This document shows, piece after piece, positions 1 through 8,345 of a stretch of 64,000 nt of DNA. The notes beneath the pieces are model-generated. The model did not search any database and was not told where the DNA came from. It worked only from the letters and a program-made list of their open reading frames with translations. This DNA is from Anaerococcus provencensis (GTDB lineage Bacteria > Bacillota > Clostridia > Tissierellales > Peptoniphilaceae), in assembly GCF_000312365.2 (NCBI RefSeq), contig NZ_HG003686.1, positions 520,039-584,038 of the forward strand, in the 5' to 3' direction. Both the position numbers and the translations under genes were made by a program. Positions within the stretch are counted from its first letter, which is position 1; the number at the start of each line of letters is the position of its first letter.

Positions 1-56
<56 letters not shown>

Positions 57-124
57 AGTAGAGGAGCCGACACGTTGGCTCCTCACCGAGAAAAGAACTA
101 CGTATTCATTGATATTAAATATAT

Positions 125-200
125 GGGGGTATAGCTCAGCTGGGAGAGCACCTGCCTTGCACGCAGGGGGTCAAGAGTTCGAATCTCTTTACCTCCACCA
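125..200 (+). tRNA. tRNA-Ala (TGC)
   Basis: This is a complete cloverleaf in the 16S-23S spacer. The acceptor stem is GGGGGTA/TACCTCC, the anticodon loop CTTGCAC gives anticodon TGC, and the T-loop GTTCGAATC and 3' CCA are encoded. It is the only tRNA in the spacer. Confidence 0.97.
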
Positions 201-293
201 TAATGACCTATCCCAATTTTGCAAAGCAAAATTGATGGAAGGTCAGACTTCGCGGCGTTTCAAAGTTTCGAAGAAACTTTGTCAGCAAGCCGA
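201..293 (-). repeat. Spacer repeat family 1, copy I
   Basis: This starts directly after the tRNA-Ala CCA. Read on the minus strand it follows the same plan as 3879-3963 and 4748-4829: a TCGGCT-like start, a hairpin, a CGCGA...TCTGACCT core, a second hairpin, and a GG..AGGTCA end. Its hairpins are perfect: 261-281 (arms CAAAGTTTC/GAAACTTTG, loop GAA) and 214-234 (arms CAATTTTGC/GCAAAATTG, loop AAA). Arm sequences differ from the other copies but pairing is preserved. Confidence 0.6.
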
Positions 294-461
294 AGAGTTT
301 GACTGAAGGATATAGTCATTAAACAGTAGTTTTTCCAAACGCGAGAAGCGGGTTTGCAAGAAAACTACGGCGCTAATCGTATGGATAATAAATCCGTATG
401 TTAAAAAAATAATATGAACCACTCAGCAATGAGTAAAAACTAAATAGCAAACAATATTTCC
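294..461. other. Non-coding 16S-23S spacer remainder
   Basis: No gene is visible. An imperfect hairpin lies at 326-368 (outer arms GTAGTTTT/AAAACTAC, inner AAAC/GTTT). The segment from 450 is the 5' arm of the 23S processing stem. Confidence 0.6.
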
Positions 462-469
462 AGTCAAGA
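450..469 (+). other. 23S rRNA processing stem, 5' arm
   Basis: This 20-nt segment is the perfect reverse complement of 3658-3677. The two arms bracket the mature 23S ends, as expected for the precursor stem cut by RNase III. Confidence 0.8.
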
Positions 470-898
470 AAGAAAGGGCGCCAGGTGGATGCCTTGGCAC
501 ATGAAGACGACGAAGGACGTAAGTGAACGAAAACTAGGGCAAGCTCACAAAAAGCCATAACCCCTAGGACTCCGAATGGGGAAACCCGGCTGATGAAGAA
601 TCAGTCATCATTAAGCGAATACATAACTTAATGAAGTAAGACCCTGCGAACTGAAACATCTAAGTAGCAGGAGGAAAAGAAAGAAAACTCGATTTTCCAA
701 GTAGCGGCGAGCGAAAAGAAAACAGCCCAACCCAATAAGAAATATAAGAGCAAGTCGAATCATTTGGGAAAATGAACCAAAGAAAGTGAAAGTCTTGTAG
801 ATGAAAGCTCAAATATTTTTGGGAGCAAGTAGCAGTGAACACGAGGAATTTGCTGTGAAGACAGGGGGCCCATCCCCTAAGGCTAAATACTAACATGT

Positions 899-944
<46 letters not shown>

Positions 945-1620
945 GCAAGGGGAGTGAAACAGAACCTGAAACCTAGTGCCTACAAGCAGAGAGAGCTCTA
1001 AAGAGTGATCTCGTACCTTTTGTAGAATGGGCCAGCGAGTTATCATATCAAGCAAGATTAAGTATTTAAGATACGCAGTCCAAGCGAAAGCGAGTCTTAA
1101 CAGGGCGAGTAGTTTAATATGATAGACCCGAAACCGGGTGATCTATCCATGGTCAGAGTGAAGGTGAAGTAAAATTCACTGGAGGCTCGAACCGGGTGCG
1201 GTTTAAAACGCATCGGATGAACTGTGGATAGGGGCGAAAAACCAAACGAACCCGGAGATAGCTGGTTCTCCTCGAAATAGCTTTAGGGCTAGCCTATGAC
1301 TAAAGATTTTAGGAGGTAGAGCACTGAATGGCCTAGGGCGGCATACCGTACCAAAGCCTATCAAACTCCGAATGCCAAAAAATCAGGTCATGGAGTCAGA
1401 CTTAGAGGGATAAGCTCCTAAGTCGAAAGGGAAACAGCCCAGACCGACAGCTAAGGTCCCAAAATCTGGATTAAGTGGAAAAGGATGTGAACCTACCAAG
1501 ACAACCAGGACGTTGGCTTAGAAGCAGCCATACATTCAAAGAATGCGTAATAGCTCACTGGTCAAGTGGGTTTGCGCCGAAAATAAACGGGGCTAAAATC
1601 CAGTACCGAAGCTTCGGATT

Positions 1621-1995
1621 GATAGAGAATTTAAACCTATCACATAAAGGAAACCATAAAAAAGGAAAAAGAAAAAACTTAACTAGGAAATATTAAAACA
1701 CACAATCAAGATAAAACGAGTTATCAAAAGCAGGCCCGTCCGGCCAATAGAGGACATTTCGTGTCTCCACATCATGAGACCCACGGAGTGGCGTCAGAGG
1801 TACGAACGAGTCAGCTAAACAAATTACGCAAATATCAAACAAAGATAAAGGTAAGATCGTCATACTAAAAAAAACAATGACAAGATAACTACGATATCAC
1901 CGAAAAAAACAGACATACAAAAAAGTATGACCCTGGTTAAGCGTATTCAAAAACCAAAAAAGTGGTTACTTATGTATAGATTTAAACTCTCTATC
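1621..1995 (+). other. Intervening sequence in 23S helix 45 region
   Basis: This replaces the short loop that normally joins GAAGCTTCGG to CAGTGGTAGAGGAGC. The ends form a ~26-bp, nearly perfect stem (1621-1647 with 1970-1995; outer arms GATAGAGA/TCTCTATC). This is the classic structure of 23S intervening sequences removed by RNase III, leaving fragmented 23S rRNA. The interior is A-rich and has no gene. It contains a copy of the GCCC-type spacer repeat at 1731-1800. Excision itself is inferred. Confidence 0.85.
1731..1800 (+). repeat. Spacer repeat family 2, copy F (inside the 23S IVS)
   Basis: It begins CAGGCCCGTCCGGCC and continues with GAGGAC and CACGGAGTGG. It matches the head and hairpin modules of the copies near the tRNA genes (4088, 5191, 5375, 6044) and of 36246-36535 in reverse. 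It is much more GC-rich than the surrounding IVS. Confidence 0.55.
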
Positions 1996-2671
1996 AGTGG
2001 TAGAGGAGCATTGTATTAGGGAAGAAGCCTAAGCGAAAGCAAGCGTGGACTTAATACAAGAGAGAATGCTGGCATGAGTAGCGAGAAGGAGAGTGAGAAT
2101 CTCTCCCGTCGAAACCCTAAGGACTCCTGAGCAAGGCTCGTCCCCTCAGGGAAAGTCGGGCCCTAAGGCCAGGCCGAAAGGCGTAGCCGATGGACAACAG
2201 GTTTAGATTCCTGTACCGCTTAAAGTCGCTAAAGAGACGTGATGACGCAAGAGGATAAGCTAGCTGCCCGATGGATGGCAGTCTAAGCACAAAGGCTGAT
2301 TAGTAGGCAAATCCGCTAATCAAAAAGCTAATGTGTAATAGGCATCGAAAACATAAGTAGAGAAATAGCCGACTTCAAATTGCCAAGAAAAGTCACTATC
2401 AAGACCAAAGCGCCCGTACCAAAACCGACACAGGTAGGGAGGTAGAGAATACCAAGACGCGCGGAAGAACCTTTGTTAAGGAACTCGGCAAAATGTCCCC
2501 GTAAGTTAGCGAGAAGGGGAGCCTGAGCGATCAGGCCACAGAAACCAGGCCCAAGCGACTGTTTACCAAAAACACAAGTTTCTGCAAAATCGAAAGATGA
2601 CGTATAGGAGCTGACACCTGCCCGGTGCTGGAAGGTTAAGGGGAAGGCTTAGCGCAAGCGAAGGCTAGAAC

Positions 2672-2758
<87 letters not shown>

Positions 2759-3206
2759 TGCAACGATTTGGGCACTGTCTCAACAAAGGATCCGGTGAAA
2801 TTGTAGTAGTCGTGAAGATGCGACTTACCCACGCTAGGACGGAAAGACCCCGTGGAGCTTTACTGTAGGCTGATATTGGATTTTGAGATTAGACGTACAG
2901 GATAGTTGGGAGACAATGAAGTGTGTACGCCAGTATACACAGAGTCACCCTTGGGATACCAACCCTCTAATATCAAAATTCTAACATTGACCCATGAATC
3001 TGGGCAATGGACATTGTCAGTTTGGCAGTTTGACTGGGGCGGTCGCCTCCCAAAAAGTAACGGAGGCGTTCAAAGGTTCGCTCAGAATGGACGGAAACCA
3101 TTCGCAGAGTACAAAGGCACAAGCGAGCTTAACTGCGAGAGACACAGCTCAAGCAGAGTAGAAATACGGACTTAGTGATCCGGTGGCACCGCATGGAAGG
3201 GCCATC

Positions 3207-3259
<53 letters not shown>

Positions 3260-3260
3260 C

Positions 3261-3301
<41 letters not shown>

Positions 3302-3319
3302 TCATCCTGGGGCTGAAGT

Positions 3320-3353
<34 letters not shown>

Positions 3354-3354
3354 A

Positions 3355-3404
<50 letters not shown>

Positions 3405-3431
3405 GCGTGGGCGTAAGAAATTTGCGAGGAG

Positions 3432-3462
<31 letters not shown>

Positions 3463-3657
3463 ATACCACTGGTGTACCAGTTGTTTCGCCAGAAGCATAG
3501 CTGGGTAGCTAAGTATGGCATTGATAAGTACTGAAAGCATCTAAGTACGAAGCAACCCTCAAGATAAGATTTCTAAAAGAAGGTAAAGAAAATACCTTAG
3601 ATAGGTCCAAGGTGTAAGTACAGTAATGTATTAAGCTAAAGGATACTAAACTTTAAA

Positions 3658-3677
3658 TCTTGACTGGAAATATTGTT
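3658..3677 (+). other. 23S rRNA processing stem, 3' arm
   Basis: TCTTGACTGGAAATATTGTT is the exact reverse complement of 450-469. It closes the 23S precursor stem. Confidence 0.8.
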
Positions 3678-3878
3678 ACGGATCTAATCACATTTGCCAA
3701 GCAAATGTATGATAGGTCCTAGTCGAGAGTGTCCCAACGGTAGAGCTCGAAGAGCTCTAGCTTGGCAAGATACTTACGGACAAGTCGTAAGTATAACAAA
3801 AGCTTAAGCTAAGTCCTTTAACTCGACTAGCTATTTAGAAAGTTCAAAAAACACCTAACAAAACTGTTGGCTTGGAAA
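3678..3878. other. Structured 23S-5S spacer
   Basis: No gene is visible. The segment is almost all palindrome: 3690-3708 (arms ACATTTGC/GCAAATGT, loop CAA), 3741-3759 (TAGAGCTC/GAGCTCTA, loop GAA), 3770-3794 (ATACTTACG/CGTAAGTAT) and AGCTTAAGCT at 3801-3810. An outer 9-bp pairing CTAGTCGAG/CTCGACTAG (3719-3727 with 3822-3830) encloses several of these, giving a branched structure. Confidence 0.7.
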
Positions 3879-3963
3879 AGTCGGCTCCGTTAGCCAAATC
3901 AAAGATTTGGACTGCGCGACATCTGACCTACCAGCAAAAACAAGTTTTTGGGTTAGGTCATAA
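3879..3963 (+). repeat. Spacer repeat family 1, copy II
   Basis: AGTCGGCT at 3879 is followed by a perfect hairpin at 3894-3910 (CCAAATC/GATTTGG, loop AAA). Then comes the core GCGCGACATCTGACCTACCA, a second hairpin, and GGTTAGGTCATAA, ending just before 5S rRNA. It is reverse-complement related to 4748-4829 and 201-293. Confidence 0.65.
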
Positions 3964-3966
3964 TAT

Positions 3967-4081
3967 ATAGTGACGATAGCAATGAGGATACACCTGTACC
4001 CATACCGAACACAGAAGTTAAGCTCATTAACGCCGATGGTACTCGGAGGGTGACCTCCCGGTAGAGTAGGAAGTTGCTAAA
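3967..4081 (+). rRNA. 5S rRNA
   Basis: It has the conserved CCCATACCGAACACAGAAG and GCCGATGGTACT segments. The terminal stem TAGTGAC/GTTGCTA closes it. Exact ends are approximate to 1-3 nt. Confidence 0.93.
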
Positions 4082-4087
4082 CAAAGG

Positions 4088-4170
4088 CAAGCCCGGCCGG
4101 CTCATGGAGGAAATTATCCCCGTCATATTGGGGCTCCATGAAATGGTCGCAGGGCGTTAGCCCGAGAATA
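4088..4170 (+). repeat. Spacer repeat family 2, copy A
   Basis: The head GCCCGGCCGGC is followed by TCATGGAGG. A hairpin CCCC...GGGG comes next, then CTCCATGAAATGGTCGCAGG and GCGTTAGCCCGAGAAT. The second half is the reverse complement, with few differences, of the segment at ~36465-36510. Confidence 0.65.
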
Positions 4171-4227
4171 TAAGCTAGCCTAAAAGGCTAGACTAGTAAT
4201 AGATGAAATAATATCAAGTATAAATAT

Positions 4228-4302
4228 GCTTAGGTAGCTCAATGGTGGAGCACCCGGCTGTTAACCGGTAGGTTGTGGGTTCGAGTCCCACCCTGAGCGC
4301 CA
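4228..4302 (+). tRNA. tRNA-Asn (GTT)
   Basis: The acceptor GCTTAGG/CCTGAGC, anticodon loop CTGTTAA and encoded CCA are all present. It is the first tRNA after 5S. Confidence 0.95.
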
Positions 4303-4371
4303 AGAAAAGCTTTTTTATTAGTGTGTGAATTTGCTCAAATAAATAGTATAGTTCTTGTAATGCTAAAATGC

Positions 4372-4448
<77 letters not shown>

Positions 4449-4506
4449 AAAGCTTTTGCTTTATGGTGGATTATATACTATCATAAATTATAACACTATT
4501 TTATGT

Positions 4507-4583
4507 GGCGAAGTAGCTCAGTTGGCTAGAGCATTCGGTTCATACCCGGAGTGTCAAGAGTTCAAGTCTCTTCTTCGCTACCA
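4507..4583 (+). tRNA. Elongator tRNA-Met (CAT)
   Basis: The acceptor is GGCGAAG/CTTCGCT and the anticodon loop TTCATAC. It lacks the initiator features. Its start GGCG and body resemble elongator Met rather than the lysidine-modified Ile tRNA. CCA is encoded. Confidence 0.9.
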
Positions 4584-4618
4584 TTTTTTTATTAAATAAT
4601 AATCGTGTTTTGTCCACG

Positions 4619-4640
4619 ATTTTGTTTGGCCCCATGGTCA
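4619..4640 (+). pseudogene. Truncated 5' end of tRNA-Glu
   Basis: 22 nt are identical to 4891-4912, which covers the 9 nt before and the first 13 nt of the intact tRNA-Glu(CTC). Homology stops after GGCCCCATGGTCA. The 250 nt between the two copies are palindrome-rich and non-coding. Confidence 0.7.
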
Positions 4641-4747
4641 GCAGATTATTTCTTGCCAATCGGCTAACGCCTCTTGGGAAATAAGTTGCATGGAACCTAC
4701 TAAAGCTCACTATTGTTCGCTAAGTTAGGTTTTTAAAGCGGTTTCTT

Positions 4748-4829
4748 GATCCTAACCCCAAAACTTTGTTTTGGCTGGTAGGTCAAATGTCGCGAAATAG
4801 AAATCTACGATTTCGTTTTGTAGCCGACT
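4748..4829 (-). repeat. Spacer repeat family 1, copy III
   Basis: On the minus strand it reads AGTCGGCT, a hairpin (4800-4814, GAAATC/GATTTC), TTCGCGACATTTGACCTACC, a perfect hairpin (4758-4774, CCAAAAC/GTTTTGG) and GGTTAGG. It aligns over ~80 nt with 3879-3963. A separate perfect hairpin lies just outside at 4838-4854 (TCAAAGC/GCTTTGA, loop GAA). Confidence 0.65.
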
Positions 4830-4899
4830 AAGACATATCAAAGCGAAGCTTTGACATAAATTTAATATATCATAACAATATTCAAAAGAAATTTTGTTT

Positions 4900-4974
4900 G
4901 GCCCCATGGTCAAGCGGTTAAGACATCGCCCTCTCACGGCGGGTTCTCGGGTTCGAATCCCGATGGGGTCACCA
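4900..4974 (+). tRNA. tRNA-Glu (CTC)
   Basis: The acceptor is GGCCCCA/TGGGGTC, the anticodon loop CTCTCAC, and CCA is encoded. Its 5' end is duplicated at 4619-4640. Confidence 0.93.
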
Positions 4975-5114
4975 TATATTGCTTATATAATATAATAGTA
5001 AGAAAGACGTCGTTTGAAGGAGAGCCATCGTGTTCACGGCTTGTAGTTTTTATTGATTATCTGTTGATGATTAATCTAGAAATATCTAAAAAGTATATAC
5101 AGTTTAAGTAATAA

Positions 5115-5189
5115 GGCCCTATGGTCAAGCGGTTAAGACACCACCCTTTCACGGTGGTATCCCGAGTTCGAATCTCGGTAGGGTCACCA
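5115..5189 (+). tRNA. tRNA-Glu (TTC)
   Basis: The acceptor is GGCCCTA/TAGGGTC, the anticodon stem-loop ACCACC-CTTTCAC-GGTGGT, and CCA is encoded. Confidence 0.95.
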
Positions 5190-5190
5190 A

Positions 5191-5265
5191 GCAAGCCCCT
5201 CCGGCTATTGGAGGAGTCGCACTACAGTGCGAAATACCGCAGGACGAGAGTCCGAGGGCTAATAT
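5191..5265 (+). repeat. Spacer repeat family 2, copy B
   Basis: GCAAGCCCCTCCGGCTATTG is followed by GAGGAG, a palindrome TCGCACT..AGTGCGA and CGAAATACCGCAGGACGAG. The last module recurs in reverse in the repeat at 36246-36535 (CTCTGCGGTATTTCG). Confidence 0.55.
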
Positions 5266-5293
5266 TAAGTCATGAAATAGGTATTGCTTATCT

Positions 5294-5369
5294 GGAAGTA
5301 TAGCTCAGTTGGGAGAGCATCTGCCTTACAAGCAGGGGGTCACAGGTTCGAGCCCTGTTACTTCCACCA
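5294..5369 (+). tRNA. tRNA-Val (TAC)
   Basis: The acceptor is GGAAGTA/TACTTCC, the anticodon loop CTTACAA, and CCA is encoded. Confidence 0.95.
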
Positions 5370-5374
5370 TAAAA

Positions 5375-5512
5375 CTAGCCCGTGCGGCTAGAGGAGCACT
5401 CTCCATGAAATGGTCTTGCGAAGCAAGAAACTAGCCCGTCTGGCTAGGGGAGGACCCGTGCGGAGCACTCGCAGGGCAAGCCCGAGAATAGCCCGTGCGG
5501 CTATAGAATTAT
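5375..5512 (+). repeat. Spacer repeat family 2, copy C (two heads)
   Basis: Two successive heads, CTAGCCCGTGCGGCTAG and CTAGCCCGTCTGGCTAG, are each followed by a GGAG module, CTCTCCATGAAATGGTC or CTCGCAGGGCAAGCCCGAG. A third partial head TAGCCCGTGCGGCTA lies at the end. A small hairpin TCTTGC/GCAAGA (loop GAA) is at 5414-5428. Confidence 0.6.
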
Positions 5513-5545
5513 AAAAAGATATATTTAAAATTGTTATTAATTTAT

Positions 5546-5622
5546 GGCCTGGTAGTTCAGCTGGTTAGAATGCCGCCCTGTCACGGCGGAGGTCGTGAGT
5601 TCGAATCTCATCCAGGTCGCCA
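5546..5622 (+). tRNA. tRNA-Asp (GTC)
   Basis: The acceptor is GGCCTGG/CCAGGTC, the anticodon loop CTGTCAC, discriminator G, and CCA is encoded. Its 3' end is duplicated twice downstream. Confidence 0.95.
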
Positions 5623-5937
5623 TAAAAAATATTTATCTGAAGAAATCGATTATAATCGCCGTTACGGCGGAGGGTTCTTTGGACTCATCAAAGCTATCGC
5701 AATGATTCGCCTCAAAGATTTCAAATCTTTCAGATTTGAAACCCTACGAGGGACAAGTTCAAATCTCATCCAGGTCGCTATAAAAAAATAATTATCTGGA
5801 GAAATCGATAATAATCGCCGTTACGGCGGAGGGTTCTTTGGACTCATCAAAGCTATCGCAATGATTCGCCTCAAAGATTTCAAATCGTTCAGATTTGAAA
5901 CCCTACAAAGGACAAGTTCGAATCTCATCCAGGTCGC
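5621..5937 (+). repeat. Two 158/159-bp tandem units, each ending in the tRNA-Asp 3' end
   Basis: Units 5621-5778 and 5779-5937 are about 94% identical by eye. Each ends with AGTTCRAATCTCATCCAGG plus TCGC, the last 23 nt of tRNA-Asp before CCA. These 3'-end copies lie at 5756-5778 and 5915-5937; the original is at 5598-5620. Inside each unit is a palindrome (perfect at 5719-5741, arms TTTCAAATCT/AGATTTGAAA). No gene is present. Confidence 0.85.
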
Positions 5938-5965
5938 ATTTAGCTTATTTTTTGGTCGATTAAGC

Positions 5966-6041
5966 GCTGATGTAGCTCAATTGGCAGAGCAATTGATTTG
6001 TAATCAATAGGTTGTAGGTTCAAGTCCTATCATCAGCTCCA
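5966..6041 (+). tRNA. tRNA-Thr (TGT)
   Basis: The acceptor is GCTGATG/CATCAGC, the anticodon loop TTTGTAA, discriminator T, and CCA is encoded. Confidence 0.95.
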
Positions 6042-6043
6042 AA

Positions 6044-6163
6044 TTAGCCTGCCTGGCTGCTAGAAGACCTCCACGGAGTGGTTGTAGTCCACAAGGGCGG
6101 GAAAAGCGCGTGAGGCTTGTGAGCAATCTCTATGAAATGGTCTTTCGAAGCAAGATAAAATTT
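6044..6163 (+). repeat. Spacer repeat family 2, copy D
   Basis: The head TTAGCCTGCCTGGCTG is followed by GACCTCCACGGAGTGG and, near the end, CTCTATGAAATGGTCTTTCG. It is the most diverged copy of the GCCC-type element and lies between tRNA-Thr and tRNA-Gly. Confidence 0.5.
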
Positions 6164-6197
6164 AATATTACATATTTAACATTTTTAAAATATATAT

Positions 6198-6272
6198 GCG
6201 GATGTGGCTCAGTGGTAGAGCATCGCCTTGCCAAGGCGAGGGTCGCGAGTTCGAATCTCGTCATCCGCTCCA
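6198..6272 (+). tRNA. tRNA-Gly (GCC)
   Basis: The acceptor is GCGGATG/CATCCGC, the anticodon loop TTGCCAA, discriminator T, and CCA is encoded. Confidence 0.95.
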
Positions 6273-6350
6273 ATTAAATGTTTTATATTTATTTAAAATT
6301 TCTCTTGCATTAATTTTATATTGGTGTTATAATAAAAGAAATCAAGTTAT

Positions 6351-6427
<77 letters not shown>

Positions 6428-6453
6428 TTTATTTTAAGTAGAATATTTAGTAT

Positions 6454-6530
6454 GTACCATTAGCTCAGCTGGATAGAGCGTCTGGCTACGGACCAGAAGG
6501 CCTGGGGTTCGAATCCTCAATGGTACGCCA
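6454..6530 (+). tRNA. tRNA-Arg (ACG)
   Basis: The acceptor is GTACCAT/ATGGTAC, the anticodon loop CTACGGA, and CCA is encoded. This is the usual substrate of the TadA deaminase encoded at 36671-37177, which makes inosine at A34. Confidence 0.95.
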
Positions 6531-6539
6531 TTTAAATTT

Positions 6540-6573
6540 AACCCTTGCAATTTCAACGTTTGTAAGGTTTTTT
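6540..6573 (+). terminator. Rho-independent terminator of the tRNA cluster
   Basis: The stem AACC-TTGCAA/TTGTAA-GGTT is followed by a T-run. Confidence 0.75.
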
Positions 6574-6820
6574 AATTTCTTTAGTTACGAAATTAGTTAC
6601 GACGAGATAAAATTTCTGAAATTATTTTTCTACAATTTATAATATTTTTTTATTTTTATTCATTGAATCATTTTATTATTATATGCTTTCTATAGATATT
6701 GGTTGTTTCATCTTTAGAAAATGATCTGTATCTGTAGAAACTATTAGCTTAGTATAAAATTTAATTGAAACAAAATTGTTATTTAATTTCATAGCATTTT
6801 TAAATCTAAATATGCAATAA
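6574..6820. other. Intergenic, nothing recognised
   Basis: This is an AT-rich stretch with no credible ORF. A short repeat TTACGAAATTAGTTACGACG occurs at ~6585 just beyond the last tRNA. I saw no other structure. Confidence 0.5.
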
Positions 6821-6855
6821 AAAACTCTTACAATTATTTTGCTTGTAAGAGTTTT
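6821..6855 (-). terminator. Terminator of the AraC-type regulator gene
   Basis: The 13-bp stem AAAACTCTTACAA/TTGTAAGAGTTTT lies ~60 nt past the regulator stop codon. It has a T-run when read on the minus strand. Confidence 0.75.
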
Positions 6856-6913
6856 AATTTATATATTTCAATATTTTTTGATGTCATATCTTTAGATTAC
6901 GCTTTTACTTCTA

Positions 6914-8170
6914 TTACATTATTGTTCCATCGTATTGTTGTAAGTTTATATTTTTCCTAAAATTTGATGGGGTAATTTGTATTATTTGATTAAATGCTCT
7001 TCTAAATGTTCTGCTGTTGTTAAATCCCACTTTTATTGCTATATCTTCAATTGGCTCATCGGTCGTTTTTAGTAAATTTACCGCTTCTGTTACTCTAAGA
7101 TAGTTTAGATACTCTGTAAAGTTTTTCTCGAATTGGAAGTTTAGGATTTTGTTTACTGATGAAGTTGTCATATTAAATTTCTTAGATACTAGTGATATGG
7201 ACAATTCTTCGTCTCTAAAATTATTTTCTATATATCTAATGAGATCTTTTTTAGTGTCAGATTCAAAAAGCTTTAGTCTATTTTCTGTGTGTAGATAATC
7301 TTCTCTAAATTCACTTGGTGTAACTTTCTCCCTTTGTAGGAAGGAGTTTATGAAGTGAGAGTCGTCATTGTAACCAACTTCGCTTGCAATTTCGCTAAGT
7401 GTCAGTGATGTATAGGCTAGTAAGTCTACTGATTTTGAAAATTTCATATCATCTAATAATTCTTTGAATGTATAGTTGATACTTTCTTTCAGATATTTGG
7501 CCATAGAAGATTTGCTCATAAAAAATACCGATGATACCTTTTCTAGTGTAAGTTTATCGGCTAAATGTGCGTACATGTAGCTTAATACTTCATTTATATT
7601 GACAGATTTTTCTTTGCTATCAATTTCTTCTGTTACATTAATTGATCTAAGGAATTCAATCGTTAATTCAACTAGCAAGGCTAGTAAGTATATTCTAGAA
7701 AAATTATCTTTATTAGGTGTATGATATATTGAAATATCTCCAACTTCAGCCCTAAATTTTTTCATTGTTCTTAGTATGCTCTTAAATTCGATATCATTTA
7801 AGTATTTTATTCTATTATCTTCTATTACTGAATAAAAAGAGCTGTTTTTTTCTGTAAATATCTCTAGGTCTGATAAATATTCTGTGAAAGCACTGTAATT
7901 AAATACAATTTTAATAAATTCTAATTGTTCATCAACCTGTGTGATTTCTGTTATGTCCCAAGGCACTATTAAAATTATAGATCTTTTTCTTACTTCGTAC
8001 TCTTTTGAGTTCAATGTTATTTTTCCAGAACCTTTTGTACAAAGTAGAAAGCGTGCTTGTTGGTGAATCATTGGCTTTGTATTGGAGCTTTCAAATTCAT
8101 ATTCATATGTCAGAAGACTGGATAAATCTAAGTGGGATTCAAATTTTCCTTCTAAACGTGTATTACTCAT
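6914..8170 (-). CDS. AraC-family regulator with two tandem DNA-binding domains
   Basis: This is a 418-aa transcription factor, probably controlling the divergent arginine deiminase operon. Residues ~20-110 look like an AraC-type cupin sensor. A first AraC helix-turn-helix pair spans ~191-292 (LTLEKVSSVFFMSKSSMAKY, then LSEIASEVGYNDDSHF and VTPSEFRE). A second complete pair spans ~306-406 (LSISLVSKKFNMTTSSVNKI, then IEDIAIKVGFNNSRTFRRAF and ITPSNFRK). Usual family members have one such domain and ~280-300 aa. The start is preceded by AAGGAGAT. The link to arginine is inferred from the divergent arrangement only. Confidence 0.85.
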   Translation of the reverse strand: MSNTRLEGKFESHLDLSSLLTYEYEFESSNTKPMIHQQARFLLCTKGSGKITLNSKEYEVRKRSIILIVPWDITEITQVDEQLEFIKIVFNYSAFTEYLSDLEIFTEKNSSFYSVIEDNRIKYLNDIEFKSILRTMKKFRAEVGDISIYHTPNKDNFSRIYLLALLVELTIEFLRSINVTEEIDSKEKSVNINEVLSYMYAHLADKLTLEKVSSVFFMSKSSMAKYLKESINYTFKELLDDMKFSKSVDLLAYTSLTLSEIASEVGYNDDSHFINSFLQREKVTPSEFREDYLHTENRLKLFESDTKKDLIRYIENNFRDEELSISLVSKKFNMTTSSVNKILNFQFEKNFTEYLNYLRVTEAVNLLKTTDEPIEDIAIKVGFNNSRTFRRAFNQIIQITPSNFRKNINLQQYDGTIM

Positions 8171-8345
8171 TCTATCTCCTTACAATAAGTATACTACAAT
8201 TTTACCACATATTTTAGTAAAGGTTCTATATAATATACCTTTTTTTACAACTAATCAGTTCGAAAATGTCCTACATTTAATTTTGGAATGTCATATAATA
8301 TATGTGTAAGGGAAAATGTTTCCCAAAATTTTTAGGAGGATTTTA
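8171..8345. promoter_or_regulatory. Divergent regulator/arcA control region
   Basis: A perfect -10 TATAAT lies at 8294-8299 for arcA. No good -35 is found 17 nt upstream (CTACAT), which suggests dependence on an activator. A perfect palindrome GGGAAA-ATG-TTTCCC (8310-8324) lies just downstream of the expected start site and could be an operator or a 5' mRNA hairpin. The RBS AGGAGG is at 8334-8339. Confidence 0.6.

Noticed and set aside
109..306. Open frames across tRNA-Ala and other rRNA/tRNA genes (for example 660-1055, 2906-3416, 5531-5791)
   Set aside because: They lie within structural RNA genes or their repeats and have no RBS or protein-like features.
5621..5937. CRISPR-like array after tRNA-Asp
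   Set aside because: There are only two long units, nearly identical throughout; there are no short repeats with unique spacers and no cas genes.
6574..6620. Phage integrase remnant at the tRNA-Arg 3' end
   Set aside because: A short repeat near TTACGAAATTAGTTACGACG looked att-like, but there is no tRNA 3' duplication and no integrase sequence nearby.
8316..8345. Earlier ATG for arcA
   Set aside because: No RBS, and it would put the AGGAGG and the operator-like palindrome inside or just before the coding region; the ATG at 8346 gives the normal arginine deiminase N-terminus.
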